Below are positions 52,794-62,358 of a stretch of 64,000 nt of DNA, in pieces. The DNA lies in the NCBI RefSeq assembly GCF_016724845.1, contig NZ_CP068082.1, positions 186,001 through 250,000 on the forward strand. Reading direction: 5' to 3'. Positions within the stretch are counted from its first letter, which is position 1. Each line of letters starts with the position of its first letter. This stretch comes from Sphingobacterium spiritivorum. Lineage in GTDB: Bacteria; Bacteroidota; Bacteroidia; Sphingobacteriales; Sphingobacteriaceae. Under the pieces are notes generated by a model. That model was not told where the DNA came from. It did no database searches and saw only the letters and a program-made list of their open reading frames with translations. The translations under genes were made by a program, and so were the position numbers.

Positions 52794-52822
52794 ATACTAA
52801 AATTGTTAGTATAATTGTACTA
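52794..52822. promoter_or_regulatory. Candidate operator: three phased TACTA/TAGTA half-sites
   Basis: ATACTAA-aattg-TTAGTAT (52794-52812) is a perfect palindrome; it overlaps TAGTA-taattg-TACTA (52807-52822). Half-sites lie 12 and 11 bp apart, about one DNA turn, in the shared promoter region of the S24 repressor and the GIY-YIG-like gene. Likely autoregulatory repressor site. Confidence 0.6.
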
Positions 52823-52881
52823 TCAAAATTAGCAAATAGATTCAGAAAAACCAAATTTATTAGCCAAAACAAGGAGAAAAC

Positions 52882-53214
52882 ATGAAAAAATACTGCATTT
52901 ACATCGCCTCAGACAGCAATCGTCATCATCTTGAAGTCAATCTGACACAAGATGTAGAGACGACATATCAGGAAATGAGAACTGTTCACGCTTCTTTATT
53001 CAATCAGGTTATCAAATTAAGCAGTATTGTTTATATCGAGTATGTCCATACTTTCGAGCAGGCGGAGAAACGCAGAAAAGAACTTGCATCCCTCCCGCGC
53101 ATCGTCAAAGAAAGAATGGTCAGAAAACAAAATCCAAACTGGAAAAATCTTTGTTCCCTACATACGCCCTTAACTATCCTACATAACAAAAAAGCCGTTG
53201 CTTATCTCTCATAA
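52882..53214 (+). CDS. Degenerate GIY-YIG-like small protein
   Basis: 110 aa. The second half fits small GIY-YIG (UvrC-like/YhbQ) proteins: SSIVYIEYVHTFEQAEKRRK ELASLPR..., ending with QNPNWKNL, where the family has KxxNPxWxDL. The N-terminus gives CIYIASD and HLEV in place of GIY and YIG, so catalytic Tyr/Arg residues are altered and nuclease activity is doubtful. Conserved alternating layout argues for a maintained protein. Divergent from the S24 repressor and probably controlled by it (SOS-like). The C-terminal codons lie inside the terminator stem. Confidence 0.65.
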   Translation: MKKYCIYIASDSNRHHLEVNLTQDVETTYQEMRTVHASLFNQVIKLSSIVYIEYVHTFEQAEKRRKELASLPRIVKERMVRKQNPNWKNLCSLHTPLTILHNKKAVAYLS

Positions 53215-53228
53215 ATAATGCAACGGCT
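53193..53228. terminator. Terminator between GIY-YIG-like and protease-propeller genes
   Basis: AGCCGTTGC / GCAACGGCT, 9-bp perfect stem, 18-nt loop, T-run on the minus strand; overlaps the last codons of the small gene. Confidence 0.75.
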
Positions 53229-53246
53229 CCCTTTTGATTAAACTAT

Positions 53247-56200
53247 TTACCAGCCCGGAGTGAAATTCACTCCGAACGTCCCGGATTTAGAATTCGTCTT
53301 GACGAAAGGAAAAGCATAGTAAGGTTCCAGAATCATGGCTCCAAACAAATTGATCCGCAGTGAAACCCCGGCACTCATAACCGGAATCTTATAATTAGGA
53401 TCGTAGCCCATCTCCGGAAGATTAGTATCCGGATTAACAATCACATTACCTTTACCATCCTTTAACGGTACAATAGGCCGATCATCGGAAGACCACACAA
53501 CCTTATTGCCTTTGGACCAGGCAAGTCCCGCATCAAAGAACAGATTTAAGTCGGAAAATAAGAATCCGGATTTCACGGCAGCCAGTTTTTCCGGCCCTGT
53601 AAACGGCAATCTTACTTCAAAATTAAACACCGCTGTGCGGGATCCCATCAAATCTGAGATTCTCACTTTGCCATTGCGGTCAAAATCACCGCTTTCATAT
53701 CCACGAATCAGATACGGATATCCGATGTAAAAAGGATATAATGCATTTTCATTGCTACCAAAACGCGAATAGGAATACAGTCGGGCGGCTATCGTTACAG
53801 GCTTATAACGGTTGTATTTTCTCAGATCTACATTGACTGCAGAAAAAGTATAATCGCCAAAATACTGCTCTACTCCCAGACGATAACGATATCCCTGTAG
53901 CGGAGCAGCAATACCGAACACGGAATTGTCTCCTACCAAAGCAGTATTGACCTGCTGCACTACAAAAGGTTTCAGATTACCAAATCCTAATTGTGAGGCC
54001 TCTTCGTTACTGAGCTTACGACGATCGCCATATCCGGAATAGTAACTCTGACGCCATTTGTCTACACGGTAATTATACCTTACAACAGCTGCTCCAAGCT
54101 CCACTCTGTGATGTCTGTTAAACGGATAGGCAACAAAAACATCAGCCTGTTGTTGAAAAGTCCGCACTAAATAGGTATTGTATGACAACTCTTCACCATA
54201 TCCGAAGTCCTCAAATTCATTTGTATTGTATCCCGAAATATATGGAATATGCGACAACGAAGCTCCCCAGTTGAACCGGCCCTTCTGGTTAATATAAGCA
54301 ATCTGCCCGCCGAAATCCTGAATTTCTCCATTTACATTTAGGGCTGCAAAGATCTGATTGTACCCGAGAATATCTGAAAACATCCCCTGAATACCACTGG
54401 ATATCCCTGCTCCGTAACGGCTTCCAACAGAAACTCCAACACCGCTATTAGCCAGATAATCGAGCTTAAACTTAGGCTTATAGGCTATTGTATTAATCTG
54501 ATCATCTCCGATACGCTCAAAGGCATTGAAATTACGCAGATTGGTATTGACTACATTCACACCGCGGCTTACAGGAGGAGGCAGCATAGCTGCATCAAAA
54601 TTGACCGAACCTGCATCTACTATAGTCCCCGTAAAATCCGAACTCTTTGCATAATACACACTGTAGGCATTGTTTTTAAAATACGAGTAGACGATTTCAT
54701 CTGTAGCAGAGATACTCATCGCAGGAGAATACTCGGTGATCCCACTGATACCTGTAAAATAGTCCGTCAATTTTTCCAACTGAGCGGACGCTACTGTGTA
54801 GCGGTACATATTACGGTAACCATCCCCGTTAGATAGAAAATAGATTTGTTCTCCGTTAGAGGAGAAGTGTGGATTGAGATTATTCGCTCCGGGAAAAATA
54901 TCCAGATTCTGAATGTTTTTTGTCCGGATATCTACTATAGCCAGATTCATGGGAATATCTACCGATCTGTTATCAGATGCCAGTGCTACCCGATCAGTAC
55001 TGAATACAATAGATTTTCCATCTCTGGAGAAACTGGGCTGAAAGTCAGAATACACATCATTCGTTAACTGATCCAGTTTTTTGGTCTTCAGGTTATAAAT
55101 ATAAATATCACTATGCCCGTTTTTCAAACCTGAAAAAGCAACATGATCTCCATCTGCAGCCCAGGTAATATTTGTGAACTCCGTAATATCTCCCATCGCC
55201 TCTACTGACAGCGTTTTGCCTGTCGCTACATCCACAGTCATTAATTTATTCTTACCAGCGCTAAACACTGAAAAAGCAAACTTACGGCTGTCCGGAGAAA
55301 AGGTACCTGCAGACTCCAGAAAACTAAACTCGTCTATATCTTTATTTGTAAGCCTGCTCCCCAGTTTTCGTATGACTTTGCCGGTGTGCGCATCTGCCAG
55401 GAAGAGATCGATACTGAACATATCCTTTTCAGATAGAAATGCCACATACTTTCCATCCGGAGAAATTGCAGGTGAGACATTCATCCTGCCTGAATTGCCG
55501 GTATTAAGTATCGGGGTCCCGACAGGTCTTGAAACCGTATCTTTACCGGAATTCTTATACATATTCTCCATGCTGTTCTTCCACAGATTAGACATGGTTT
55601 GTGCGTCATAGCCAAACACACGTTTCATAGCGATCTCATAGCCATATTTAGCCGTTTCGATAAACAATGGCATAATCACTGTATCTCCGTAAGTAGATCC
55701 GATGTATGACCAGAATGCCTGACCATACCGGTAAGGAAAGTATTTGTAAGACTGTTCTGTCATCTGCTTCAGCGACGGAATATCTTTATTGAGGTAAGCA
55801 TCCCGCATCCACATGGAAGTAAAGGCGTCCTTTTTCCCTATAGAGAAATATTCGGCCATCCCTTCTACCATCCATAGCGGCAGATTCATAATATTTTCAA
55901 GACGGGTAGAATCACCTCCGTCTATAAGGACCCGATATTGAAATGCGTGTACAAGCTCATGTCCCAATACGTGACGGGTTTGCTGATTAATCTGCATAAC
56001 AGGCATGACTACTCTCTGCTTGAATGCTTCTGTCACCCCGCCGGTTCCGACACTGATCTCCCCCTGAATAGCTGTGGTTTGTTGAAATTCGGGATGATTG
56101 CTGTAGACAATAACCGGATTCTTGCGTAGGAAAGTATCCTGGAACACCTGTTGATGCAGTTCGTACCACACTTCACTTTCTTTAGCCAGCCACCTGACCA

Positions 56201-56396
56201 TACTGTCATTTTTCAGATAGTAATAGAGATCAAAATGCGGAGTTTCATAAACCTTAAAATTCAGCTTTTTGTAGCGCATTTTGTTCTGACCAAAATACTG
56301 AGCCTGGCTCATATTGGGAAACATAAAACAAAATGCAATTAAAGCGAACAGTAGCCTGGCACTGTTCGACAATTGACTACATAACGTACTTTTCAT
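53247..56396 (-). CDS. Outer-membrane fusion: gluzincin-type peptidase, TolB-like propeller, barrel
   Basis: 1049 aa with signal peptide (hydrophobic 12-30, cleavage after MSQA). Residues about 40-270 form a peptidase-MA-like domain: HVLGHELVHAFQ (HExxH) and downstream WMVEGMAEYFSIG (third zinc ligand Glu). Residues about 290-600 hold PD40/WD40-like repeats (SPDGKYVAFLSEKD, SPDSRKFAFSVF, WAADGDHVAFSG, SRDGKSIVFSTD), i.e. a beta propeller. Residues about 640-1049 look like a BamA/surface-antigen type beta-barrel ending in FGVNFTPGW. Predicted outer-membrane protein with the peptidase on one side. Single gene; substrate unknown. Confidence 0.85.
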   Translation of the reverse strand: MKSTLCSQLSNSARLLFALIAFCFMFPNMSQAQYFGQNKMRYKKLNFKVYETPHFDLYYYLKNDSMVRWLAKESEVWYELHQQVFQDTFLRKNPVIVYSNHPEFQQTTAIQGEISVGTGGVTEAFKQRVVMPVMQINQQTRHVLGHELVHAFQYRVLIDGGDSTRLENIMNLPLWMVEGMAEYFSIGKKDAFTSMWMRDAYLNKDIPSLKQMTEQSYKYFPYRYGQAFWSYIGSTYGDTVIMPLFIETAKYGYEIAMKRVFGYDAQTMSNLWKNSMENMYKNSGKDTVSRPVGTPILNTGNSGRMNVSPAISPDGKYVAFLSEKDMFSIDLFLADAHTGKVIRKLGSRLTNKDIDEFSFLESAGTFSPDSRKFAFSVFSAGKNKLMTVDVATGKTLSVEAMGDITEFTNITWAADGDHVAFSGLKNGHSDIYIYNLKTKKLDQLTNDVYSDFQPSFSRDGKSIVFSTDRVALASDNRSVDIPMNLAIVDIRTKNIQNLDIFPGANNLNPHFSSNGEQIYFLSNGDGYRNMYRYTVASAQLEKLTDYFTGISGITEYSPAMSISATDEIVYSYFKNNAYSVYYAKSSDFTGTIVDAGSVNFDAAMLPPPVSRGVNVVNTNLRNFNAFERIGDDQINTIAYKPKFKLDYLANSGVGVSVGSRYGAGISSGIQGMFSDILGYNQIFAALNVNGEIQDFGGQIAYINQKGRFNWGASLSHIPYISGYNTNEFEDFGYGEELSYNTYLVRTFQQQADVFVAYPFNRHHRVELGAAVVRYNYRVDKWRQSYYSGYGDRRKLSNEEASQLGFGNLKPFVVQQVNTALVGDNSVFGIAAPLQGYRYRLGVEQYFGDYTFSAVNVDLRKYNRYKPVTIAARLYSYSRFGSNENALYPFYIGYPYLIRGYESGDFDRNGKVRISDLMGSRTAVFNFEVRLPFTGPEKLAAVKSGFLFSDLNLFFDAGLAWSKGNKVVWSSDDRPIVPLKDGKGNVIVNPDTNLPEMGYDPNYKIPVMSAGVSLRINLFGAMILEPYYAFPFVKTNSKSGTFGVNFTPGW

Positions 56397-56436
56397 GGAG
56401 TTAAGTTAATAAAAAAACAGATACCCTGACTACGTC

Positions 56437-58797
56437 TTAGCCGAGGGTAGAGTCAGCATCCAAAGCAGGAGGCTGAGGTGTGGTTACTGGCTGTTCACCG
56501 TTTTGCTCTTCTCCCCCCTCACCTTCTAAGACTTCTCCTTCGGGAAGATCTACCGCTGTACTATCAGCGCTTTCTGTCCGCTCAGGTAATCTTGGGCTTT
56601 CACATTTATATTTTTTGGTTATCTCGACTGTAGGATCAGGGAATTTACCAAATGTATATCCCAGCTCCGGATGTTTGTATAATTCTTCCAGAAACATACC
56701 GAAGATCGGTAATGCGGTCTTAGAACCTTCTCCTGTGTGTGAGTTTTTGAAATGAATGCTTTGCTCATCGCAGCCTACCCATACACCGGTCACCAGATCT
56801 TTGGTCACACCCATATACCAACCGTCTACATAATCAGAAGATGTGCCTGTCTTGCCACCGATCTGATTTTCTTTTTTAAAGAGATCCCAATCCCAAAGTG
56901 CCTGAGAAGTTCCTCCCGGCTCTTCCATTCCTCCACGAAGCATATAGGTCATCAACCAGGCATTTTCTTTCGTAAGGGCTTCCTTTTCTTTCTTTTTGAA
57001 TTCAGCGATTACATTGCCGTCAAAATCAACAATCTTCGACACCAAAATCGGATCCATTCGTTTGCCTTCATTCATAAATGTTGCATACGCTCTTACCATT
57101 TCATACACGGATACATCATTAGATCCCAGACTTACTGAAGGCACAGATTTCAGAGGACTGTCTATACCACATCTGTGTGCGGCCTCTACGACTTTATCCC
57201 ATCCCACTTCTTCCGTAATCTGAGCAGTAATGGAATTGACTGAACGTGCCATAGCCCAACGAAGAGACATCTCTCTGTAGCTAAAATTCCAGTCTGCATT
57301 TTTTGGCTCCCAATACTCTTCTACTCCATCTTTAAGACCGGCGTAAATCCGTACCGGTTTGTCCGTGTATTTATCACAAGGTGATTTTCCGGATTCAAGC
57401 GCTGCCAGATAAGCAAAAGGTTTGAATGTAGAACCTGCCTGACGTTTGGATTGATTGACGTGATCAAATTTGTAATATTTGTGGTTGATTCCTCCCACCC
57501 ATACTTTGATTTCTCCTGTTTTTGGCTCCATAGACATCATCCCTGCATTCAGCATTACGACATAATGTCTGATTGAATCCATCGTAGACAGTTCTTTCTT
57601 CTGATTACCATTCCACGTAAAGATCTCCATCTCTTTTGGTTTATTGAGATAGTAATTTACGCTATCCATGTTATTAGGATATTTTTTGATTAGCGCAGCG
57701 TAATAAGGCGTTTTCTTTGCAAGATTCTCTATAAAATTCGGAATCACATTTCCTTCTTTATCTCTCCATGGATCTTCACTTCCCCAGGCATTCTTCAGCC
57801 GTTGCTGTAAAAATTTCATCTGCTTACCGACCATTTCCTCAGCCATCTTTTGCATACGGGAGTCAATAGTCGTATAGATTTTTAGTCCGTCTTTATAGAT
57901 ATCAATATCATTTTCCTTACTCCAGTCTTCCAGCCAGCGTTGCACGGCAGCTCTCAGATAAGAGTCATTTGCATCCTGACGATCAACGTTGTTGGTATTC
58001 AGATTGAGGTCTTGCAGAGAATAGGTATCCACCTGTTGTTTGGTCAGGTATCCGGCTTTTTGCATCTGTGCAAGCACTACATTTCGTCGCTGAAGCGCAT
58101 TTTTAGGATTTCGCAACGGATTGTATAAAGTCGTTCCTTTGAGCATCCCGATCAGCATAGCCGATTCATTGACGCTCAGCTGACTTGGCATTTTATTAAA
58201 ATATCGCAGTGAGGCTGATTTGATACCATAGGCATTATTACTAAAAGATACGGTATTGAGGTACATGGTAATAATCTCATCTTTTCCGTATTTGCTCTCT
58301 AACTTATAAGCCGTCATCCACTCTTTAAATTTATTGACGATAAGTCCTACTCCGGGAACTTTACCTAAAATACCGGCGGAAGTATTGTAACGGGTGCGGT
58401 AGAGATTTTTGGCTAACTGTTGTGTGATGGTACTGGCTCCGCGTTTATCACCGGTAAGCGTAGACACTATACCGGAAGCAAGCCCGAGAAAATCTATACC
58501 ATTATGTTTATAAAAACGGATGTCTTCTGTCGCGACCAGCGCATTCAGAACATTGGGTGAAATACTATCATGAGGTACCGGATCACGGTCTTCTTCAAAA
58601 TATCGTCCGATAAGAACAGAATCGGCAGTATATAGCTCTGTAGAAATATTAAGGGATGGCATGACAATGTCCTTTTTCGTCGGAGAATAGCCAAAAAGCC
58701 AAAGAAAGTTAATCTGTACGGCACAAACAATCAGTACAATAAAATAGACAGCGATAATAAAGTAACGCAAAAATTTATTTTTGATACCTCTAAACAT
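56437..58797 (-). CDS. Penicillin-binding protein 1A (class A, glycosyltransferase/transpeptidase)
   Basis: 786 aa. One N-terminal membrane helix (about 13-33), GT51 domain with EDIRFYKHNGIDFLGL and RGASTITQQLAKNLY, then the transpeptidase domain: SxxK in GSTFKPFAYLA (about residue 455), SxN in ARSVNSITAQI, KTG in GGKTGTSSDYVDGWYMG. Polymerises and cross-links peptidoglycan in the periplasm. Extra acidic, Pro-rich C-terminal tail after about 745 (EGEVLEGEGGEEQNGEQP). Monocistronic; divergent from rpoN. Confidence 0.96.
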   Translation of the reverse strand: MFRGIKNKFLRYFIIAVYFIVLIVCAVQINFLWLFGYSPTKKDIVMPSLNISTELYTADSVLIGRYFEEDRDPVPHDSISPNVLNALVATEDIRFYKHNGIDFLGLASGIVSTLTGDKRGASTITQQLAKNLYRTRYNTSAGILGKVPGVGLIVNKFKEWMTAYKLESKYGKDEIITMYLNTVSFSNNAYGIKSASLRYFNKMPSQLSVNESAMLIGMLKGTTLYNPLRNPKNALQRRNVVLAQMQKAGYLTKQQVDTYSLQDLNLNTNNVDRQDANDSYLRAAVQRWLEDWSKENDIDIYKDGLKIYTTIDSRMQKMAEEMVGKQMKFLQQRLKNAWGSEDPWRDKEGNVIPNFIENLAKKTPYYAALIKKYPNNMDSVNYYLNKPKEMEIFTWNGNQKKELSTMDSIRHYVVMLNAGMMSMEPKTGEIKVWVGGINHKYYKFDHVNQSKRQAGSTFKPFAYLAALESGKSPCDKYTDKPVRIYAGLKDGVEEYWEPKNADWNFSYREMSLRWAMARSVNSITAQITEEVGWDKVVEAAHRCGIDSPLKSVPSVSLGSNDVSVYEMVRAYATFMNEGKRMDPILVSKIVDFDGNVIAEFKKKEKEALTKENAWLMTYMLRGGMEEPGGTSQALWDWDLFKKENQIGGKTGTSSDYVDGWYMGVTKDLVTGVWVGCDEQSIHFKNSHTGEGSKTALPIFGMFLEELYKHPELGYTFGKFPDPTVEITKKYKCESPRLPERTESADSTAVDLPEGEVLEGEGGEEQNGEQPVTTPQPPALDADSTLG

Positions 58798-59028
58798 GAT
58801 GTAAATATGAAGAATAGTTTTGGTAAAAGTATAATCAGACGCAATTAATTGGCAATAGTGTCTAAGAAATTAACGAATTTTAACATTTGTATCGGGTAGC
58901 TTTTGAATCATGAAGATAGGAGTTTTTTTCTCCTCAAAAAGTATACCTAAAGATGAGATTTAGCAGAATAATGATAACATTTAAATATTTATTCTCTACT
59001 TTTACAGTCAATTTAGTGACCAGAAAAC

Positions 59029-60492
59029 ATGTTGAAGCAAACTTTACAACAGAAACTTTTACAAAAACTTTCGCCACAGCAGATTCAGTTTATCAAGCTG
59101 TTGCAGGTACCTACTGTTTCATTAGATGCCCGTATCAAAGAAGAACTTGAAGAAAACCCGGCATTAGAAGACGGGAGTTTGATCAACATGAACGAACCTG
59201 TACAGGAGTATCCGGATAAAGATCCGGATGAACAGTACGAAGGGGAAGACAATTCGTTCGATGAAGAATTCAGTGTAGATGAATATATTCAGGATGATGA
59301 CTTTAATGATTATGGCAATTCTTACGGCGGAGATGACGAGGAAGATCGCAAAGAGATGCCTATAGCTATTCAAAGTTCATTCTTTGAGAGTCTTCAGAAT
59401 CAACTGGACTTACTGGCTTTAGATGATAAGCACTTTCTAATCGGTCAGCAGATTATCGGCAGTCTTGACGATGACGGATATCTTCGCCGACCTATCCTGT
59501 CGCTTATCGATGACCTTGCCTTTTCACAGAATGTCATTGCTGAAGAAGAGGAAGTACTCGAAATGCTGAAGATCGTACAGGACTTTGAACCTGCCGGCAT
59601 TGGAGCAAGAGATCTTCAGGAGTGCCTTCTTATACAATTAAAAAAGAAAAACAACGATAATGAAGCCGTGAAAAAGGCTATTCTTGTTGTTCAGAATTAC
59701 CTGGAAGAGTTCACAAAGAAACATTATGATAAGCTTGAAAAAGCATTAGGCCTTAACTCAGAAGAGCTTAAAAATATCATTCAGGAGATCCTGAAATTAA
59801 ATCCTAAACCGGGAGATTCAGGAGCAGCAGCAGGAAAGCAACTTCACATTATCCCCGACTTCCATATCAGTAACAATGACGGTGTTCTGCACCTGACCTT
59901 GAATGGCCGGAATGCGCCGGAACTACGGGTTTCCAGATCTTATCAGGAGATGTTTGAACATTACGAAAAAGTAGAGAAGACGGATAAGAAGATGAAGGAG
60001 GCGGTACAGTTTGTCAAACAAAAACTGGATTCGGCCAAATGGTTTATCGATGCCATTAAACAGCGTCAGCAGACTTTGTTGAAAACAATGAATGCGATTA
60101 TGGAATATCAGTATGAATACTTCCTGACGGGAGATGACCGCATGCTTAAACCCATGATTCTGAAAGACATAGCTGACCGCATAGAAATGGATATTTCAAC
60201 TGTTTCGCGTGTGGCTAATTCCAAATATGTACAGACTGAATTCGGTACGTTTTTACTTAAATCATTTTTCTCTGAAGCCATACAAACTGATTCGGGTGAA
60301 GAGGTTTCTAATAAAGAAGTCAAGAAAATTCTGGAAGAATGTATCTCGAATGAAGATAAGCGTAAACCTTTAGCGGATGAGAAACTGACTGATATCCTAA
60401 AAGAAAAAGGTTATTCTATCGCCCGCCGTACAGTAGCCAAGTACAGGGAAGCATTAAATATACCTGTCGCAAGATTAAGAAAGGAGTTGTAA
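59029..60492 (+). CDS. rpoN: RNA polymerase sigma-54 factor
   Basis: 487 aa. Alternative sigma factor requiring AAA+ activators. Region I is Gln/Leu-rich (LQQKLLQKLSPQQIQFIKLLQ), region II very acidic (about 45-105), then the core-binding domain (DFEPAGIGARDLQECLLIQL), the HTH (LKDIADRIEMDISTVSRVANSKYVQTEFGTFLLK) and the C-terminal RpoN box ARRTVAKYRE. Start ATG 59029 agrees with the family start. Stop codon overlaps the terminator hairpin. Confidence 0.97.
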   Translation: MLKQTLQQKLLQKLSPQQIQFIKLLQVPTVSLDARIKEELEENPALEDGSLINMNEPVQEYPDKDPDEQYEGEDNSFDEEFSVDEYIQDDDFNDYGNSYGGDDEEDRKEMPIAIQSSFFESLQNQLDLLALDDKHFLIGQQIIGSLDDDGYLRRPILSLIDDLAFSQNVIAEEEEVLEMLKIVQDFEPAGIGARDLQECLLIQLKKKNNDNEAVKKAILVVQNYLEEFTKKHYDKLEKALGLNSEELKNIIQEILKLNPKPGDSGAAAGKQLHIIPDFHISNNDGVLHLTLNGRNAPELRVSRSYQEMFEHYEKVEKTDKKMKEAVQFVKQKLDSAKWFIDAIKQRQQTLLKTMNAIMEYQYEYFLTGDDRMLKPMILKDIADRIEMDISTVSRVANSKYVQTEFGTFLLKSFFSEAIQTDSGEEVSNKEVKKILEECISNEDKRKPLADEKLTDILKEKGYSIARRTVAKYREALNIPVARLRKEL

Positions 60493-60506
60493 TCAGCTCC
60501 TTTTTT
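60481..60506 (+). terminator. Terminator overlapping the rpoN stop
   Basis: AAGGAGTTG / CAGCTCCTT, 9-bp stem (one G-U pair), 4-nt loop containing part of the stop, T6 run. Confidence 0.8.
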
Positions 60507-60574
60507 CTTTTTATCAATTCGTTCTTCCTCAAATCTGATATTTTCAGTAAATTGGTATAATTTTCAAATCTTCT

Positions 60575-61894
60575 ATGCTAACAGAAATTATAGTAATCCT
60601 TATCCTGATCCTCCTAAATGGTATTTTATCCGCCTCCGAAATAGCTATTGTGTCCAGCAGAAAAGCTCGCCTGCAAGCAGAGAGTGACAAGAAAAACCCA
60701 GCTGCAAAAATCGCTTTAGACCTCAAAGAACATCCTAATCAATTTCTTTCTACTGTGCAGATCGGCATCACCCTTATCGGTATTCTGACAGGTTTTTTCA
60801 GTGGAGGAACTATTTCTACATTTATAGATGCTCAACTTCAGCAGGTTGCGTTTTTCGCGCCTTATAGCCAGCAGCTGTCTGTAATATTAGTTGTCATCAT
60901 CATCACTTACCTTTCTTTGGTGATTGGCGAATTGGTTCCTAAACGGATCGGAATGGCTATACCTGAGCGTTATGCGACGTTAATCGCCTTCCCTATGCAC
61001 TTTCTGAGTAAGATCATGAAGCCTTTTGTATGGTTTTTAAGTATCTCTACAGATTTCCTGGTCAGACTGCTCAACATCAAAGTCAGCAAAAATGCCGTTA
61101 CTGAAGAGGAAATAAAAGCGTTGGTAGATGAGGGAGTAGATAGCGGTATTATCGATAACATAGAACATGATATTGTAGACCGTCTTCTTGCAATCGGCGA
61201 TAAGAAAGCTATCAATCTGATGGTTCACCGCAGTAAGATCGACTATCTGGATCTGCAGGATTCTTTTGAAGAGAACAAAAAAGTGATCACGGCAACTCAA
61301 CATACGGTATACCCGATCTGTGATGGTAATTTTGATAAGATAAAAGGAGTAGTACATGTCAAAACATTGCTGCAACAATATCTTAACAACGAAGAGACGG
61401 ACTTGTCTGCTCTTATCACCCCTATTCCGTATATCAATGAAAATAGTGGTGCACTCTCTGTATTGGAATCGTTTAGAAATTCAAAAGCAGCTCAGGCTAT
61501 TGTGATCGATGAATACGGTATACCCCAGGGAATTATTACGTTAAAGGATATATTGACGGGTCTGGTGGGAGATTTTGATGATCTGAACAATATTGAAAAC
61601 AGCAAAATCCGTAAACGTGAAGACGGTTCATTCCTTATTGACGGCCGATATCAGCTGGACGATTTTATGGAAAGTCTGGAAGTAGGATTATCCGAAAAAG
61701 ACGAAGAAGAAATCCGCAATATCACTACTGTCGCAGGGCTGGTATTCTTTTTACTGGATCGCGTACCTGAAGAAGGTGATAAGGTGATTTATAAAAATCT
61801 TGAATTTGAAGTACTGGATATGGATGGTAACCGGATCGATAAACTTCTTGTCACAAGACTTCCTTTGTCTTCGGATCAGGATTATGAAGATTAA
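60575..61894 (+). CDS. CNNM/CBS/CorC-domain membrane protein (hemolysin-C family)
   Basis: 439 aa. N-terminal DUF21/CNNM domain with three to four helices (LTEIIVILILILLNGILSASEIAIV, then LSVILVVIIITYLSLVIGELVPKR), a CBS pair (about 205-330: INLMVHRSKIDYLDLQD, YGIPQGIITLKDIL) and a C-terminal CorC_HlyC domain (about 345-435: GRYQLDDFMESL, TVAGLVFFLLDRVPEEGD). Family members transport or sense Mg2+ and other cations; hemolysis is not implied. Monocistronic with strong terminator. Confidence 0.95.
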   Translation: MLTEIIVILILILLNGILSASEIAIVSSRKARLQAESDKKNPAAKIALDLKEHPNQFLSTVQIGITLIGILTGFFSGGTISTFIDAQLQQVAFFAPYSQQLSVILVVIIITYLSLVIGELVPKRIGMAIPERYATLIAFPMHFLSKIMKPFVWFLSISTDFLVRLLNIKVSKNAVTEEEIKALVDEGVDSGIIDNIEHDIVDRLLAIGDKKAINLMVHRSKIDYLDLQDSFEENKKVITATQHTVYPICDGNFDKIKGVVHVKTLLQQYLNNEETDLSALITPIPYINENSGALSVLESFRNSKAAQAIVIDEYGIPQGIITLKDILTGLVGDFDDLNNIENSKIRKREDGSFLIDGRYQLDDFMESLEVGLSEKDEEEIRNITTVAGLVFFLLDRVPEEGDKVIYKNLEFEVLDMDGNRIDKLLVTRLPLSSDQDYED

Positions 61895-61956
61895 CGCTGT
61901 CCAAAAAGCCAAAACTGATCTTTAATTTAAAATCTTATGTACTTTAGACAAAAAGA

Positions 61957-62002
61957 GGATCAGATTTGAATGATAACATTACATTCAAATCTGATCCTTT
62001 TT
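61957..62002 (+). terminator. Terminator after the CNNM/CBS gene
   Basis: GGATCAGATTTGAATG / CATTCAAATCTGATCC, 16-bp perfect stem, 9-nt loop, T-run; the A-run before it permits use from the minus strand too. Confidence 0.9.
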
Positions 62003-62045
62003 AATGTTTATCTTCCAGATCATTCGGAAGAAATGCAGTCAGTCG

Positions 62046-62348
62046 CTATGCCTGACGGTGTTGATCGATAACTTGTACAAGATTGTTTTTCATCAATAGT
62101 CCGGATTGTCTCCACACCTGCTCGCCGTCTTTAAAAAGTATAAGTGTCGGAACACCCTGTACTTTAAAATTCGAAGCAAGTGACTGATTTTTATCCACAT
62201 CAATTTTGATTATGGAAAGATCTTCACCATAATGTTTTTTGACTTCTTCCAGAATAGGAGCCAATTGCTGACACGGACCGCACCAGGATGCTGAAAAATC
62301 GATCAGCGCCAGTTTGTGCTTTTGTAATATTTCATTAAATGTTGCCAT
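62046..62348 (-). CDS. Thioredoxin
   Basis: 100 aa from the ATG at 62348 (MATFNEIL); the longer frame to 62405 runs into the preceding gene and adds no recognisable sequence. Active site WCGPC in DFSASWCGPCQQLAP, cis-Pro in QGVPTLILF, typical KDGEQVWRQSG tail. Cytoplasmic, no signal peptide. Starts 10 bp after the rhodanese gene ends; probably co-transcribed. Confidence 0.94.
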   Translation of the reverse strand: MATFNEILQKHKLALIDFSASWCGPCQQLAPILEEVKKHYGEDLSIIKIDVDKNQSLASNFKVQGVPTLILFKDGEQVWRQSGLLMKNNLVQVIDQHRQA

Positions 62349-62358
62349 ATAATCAATC

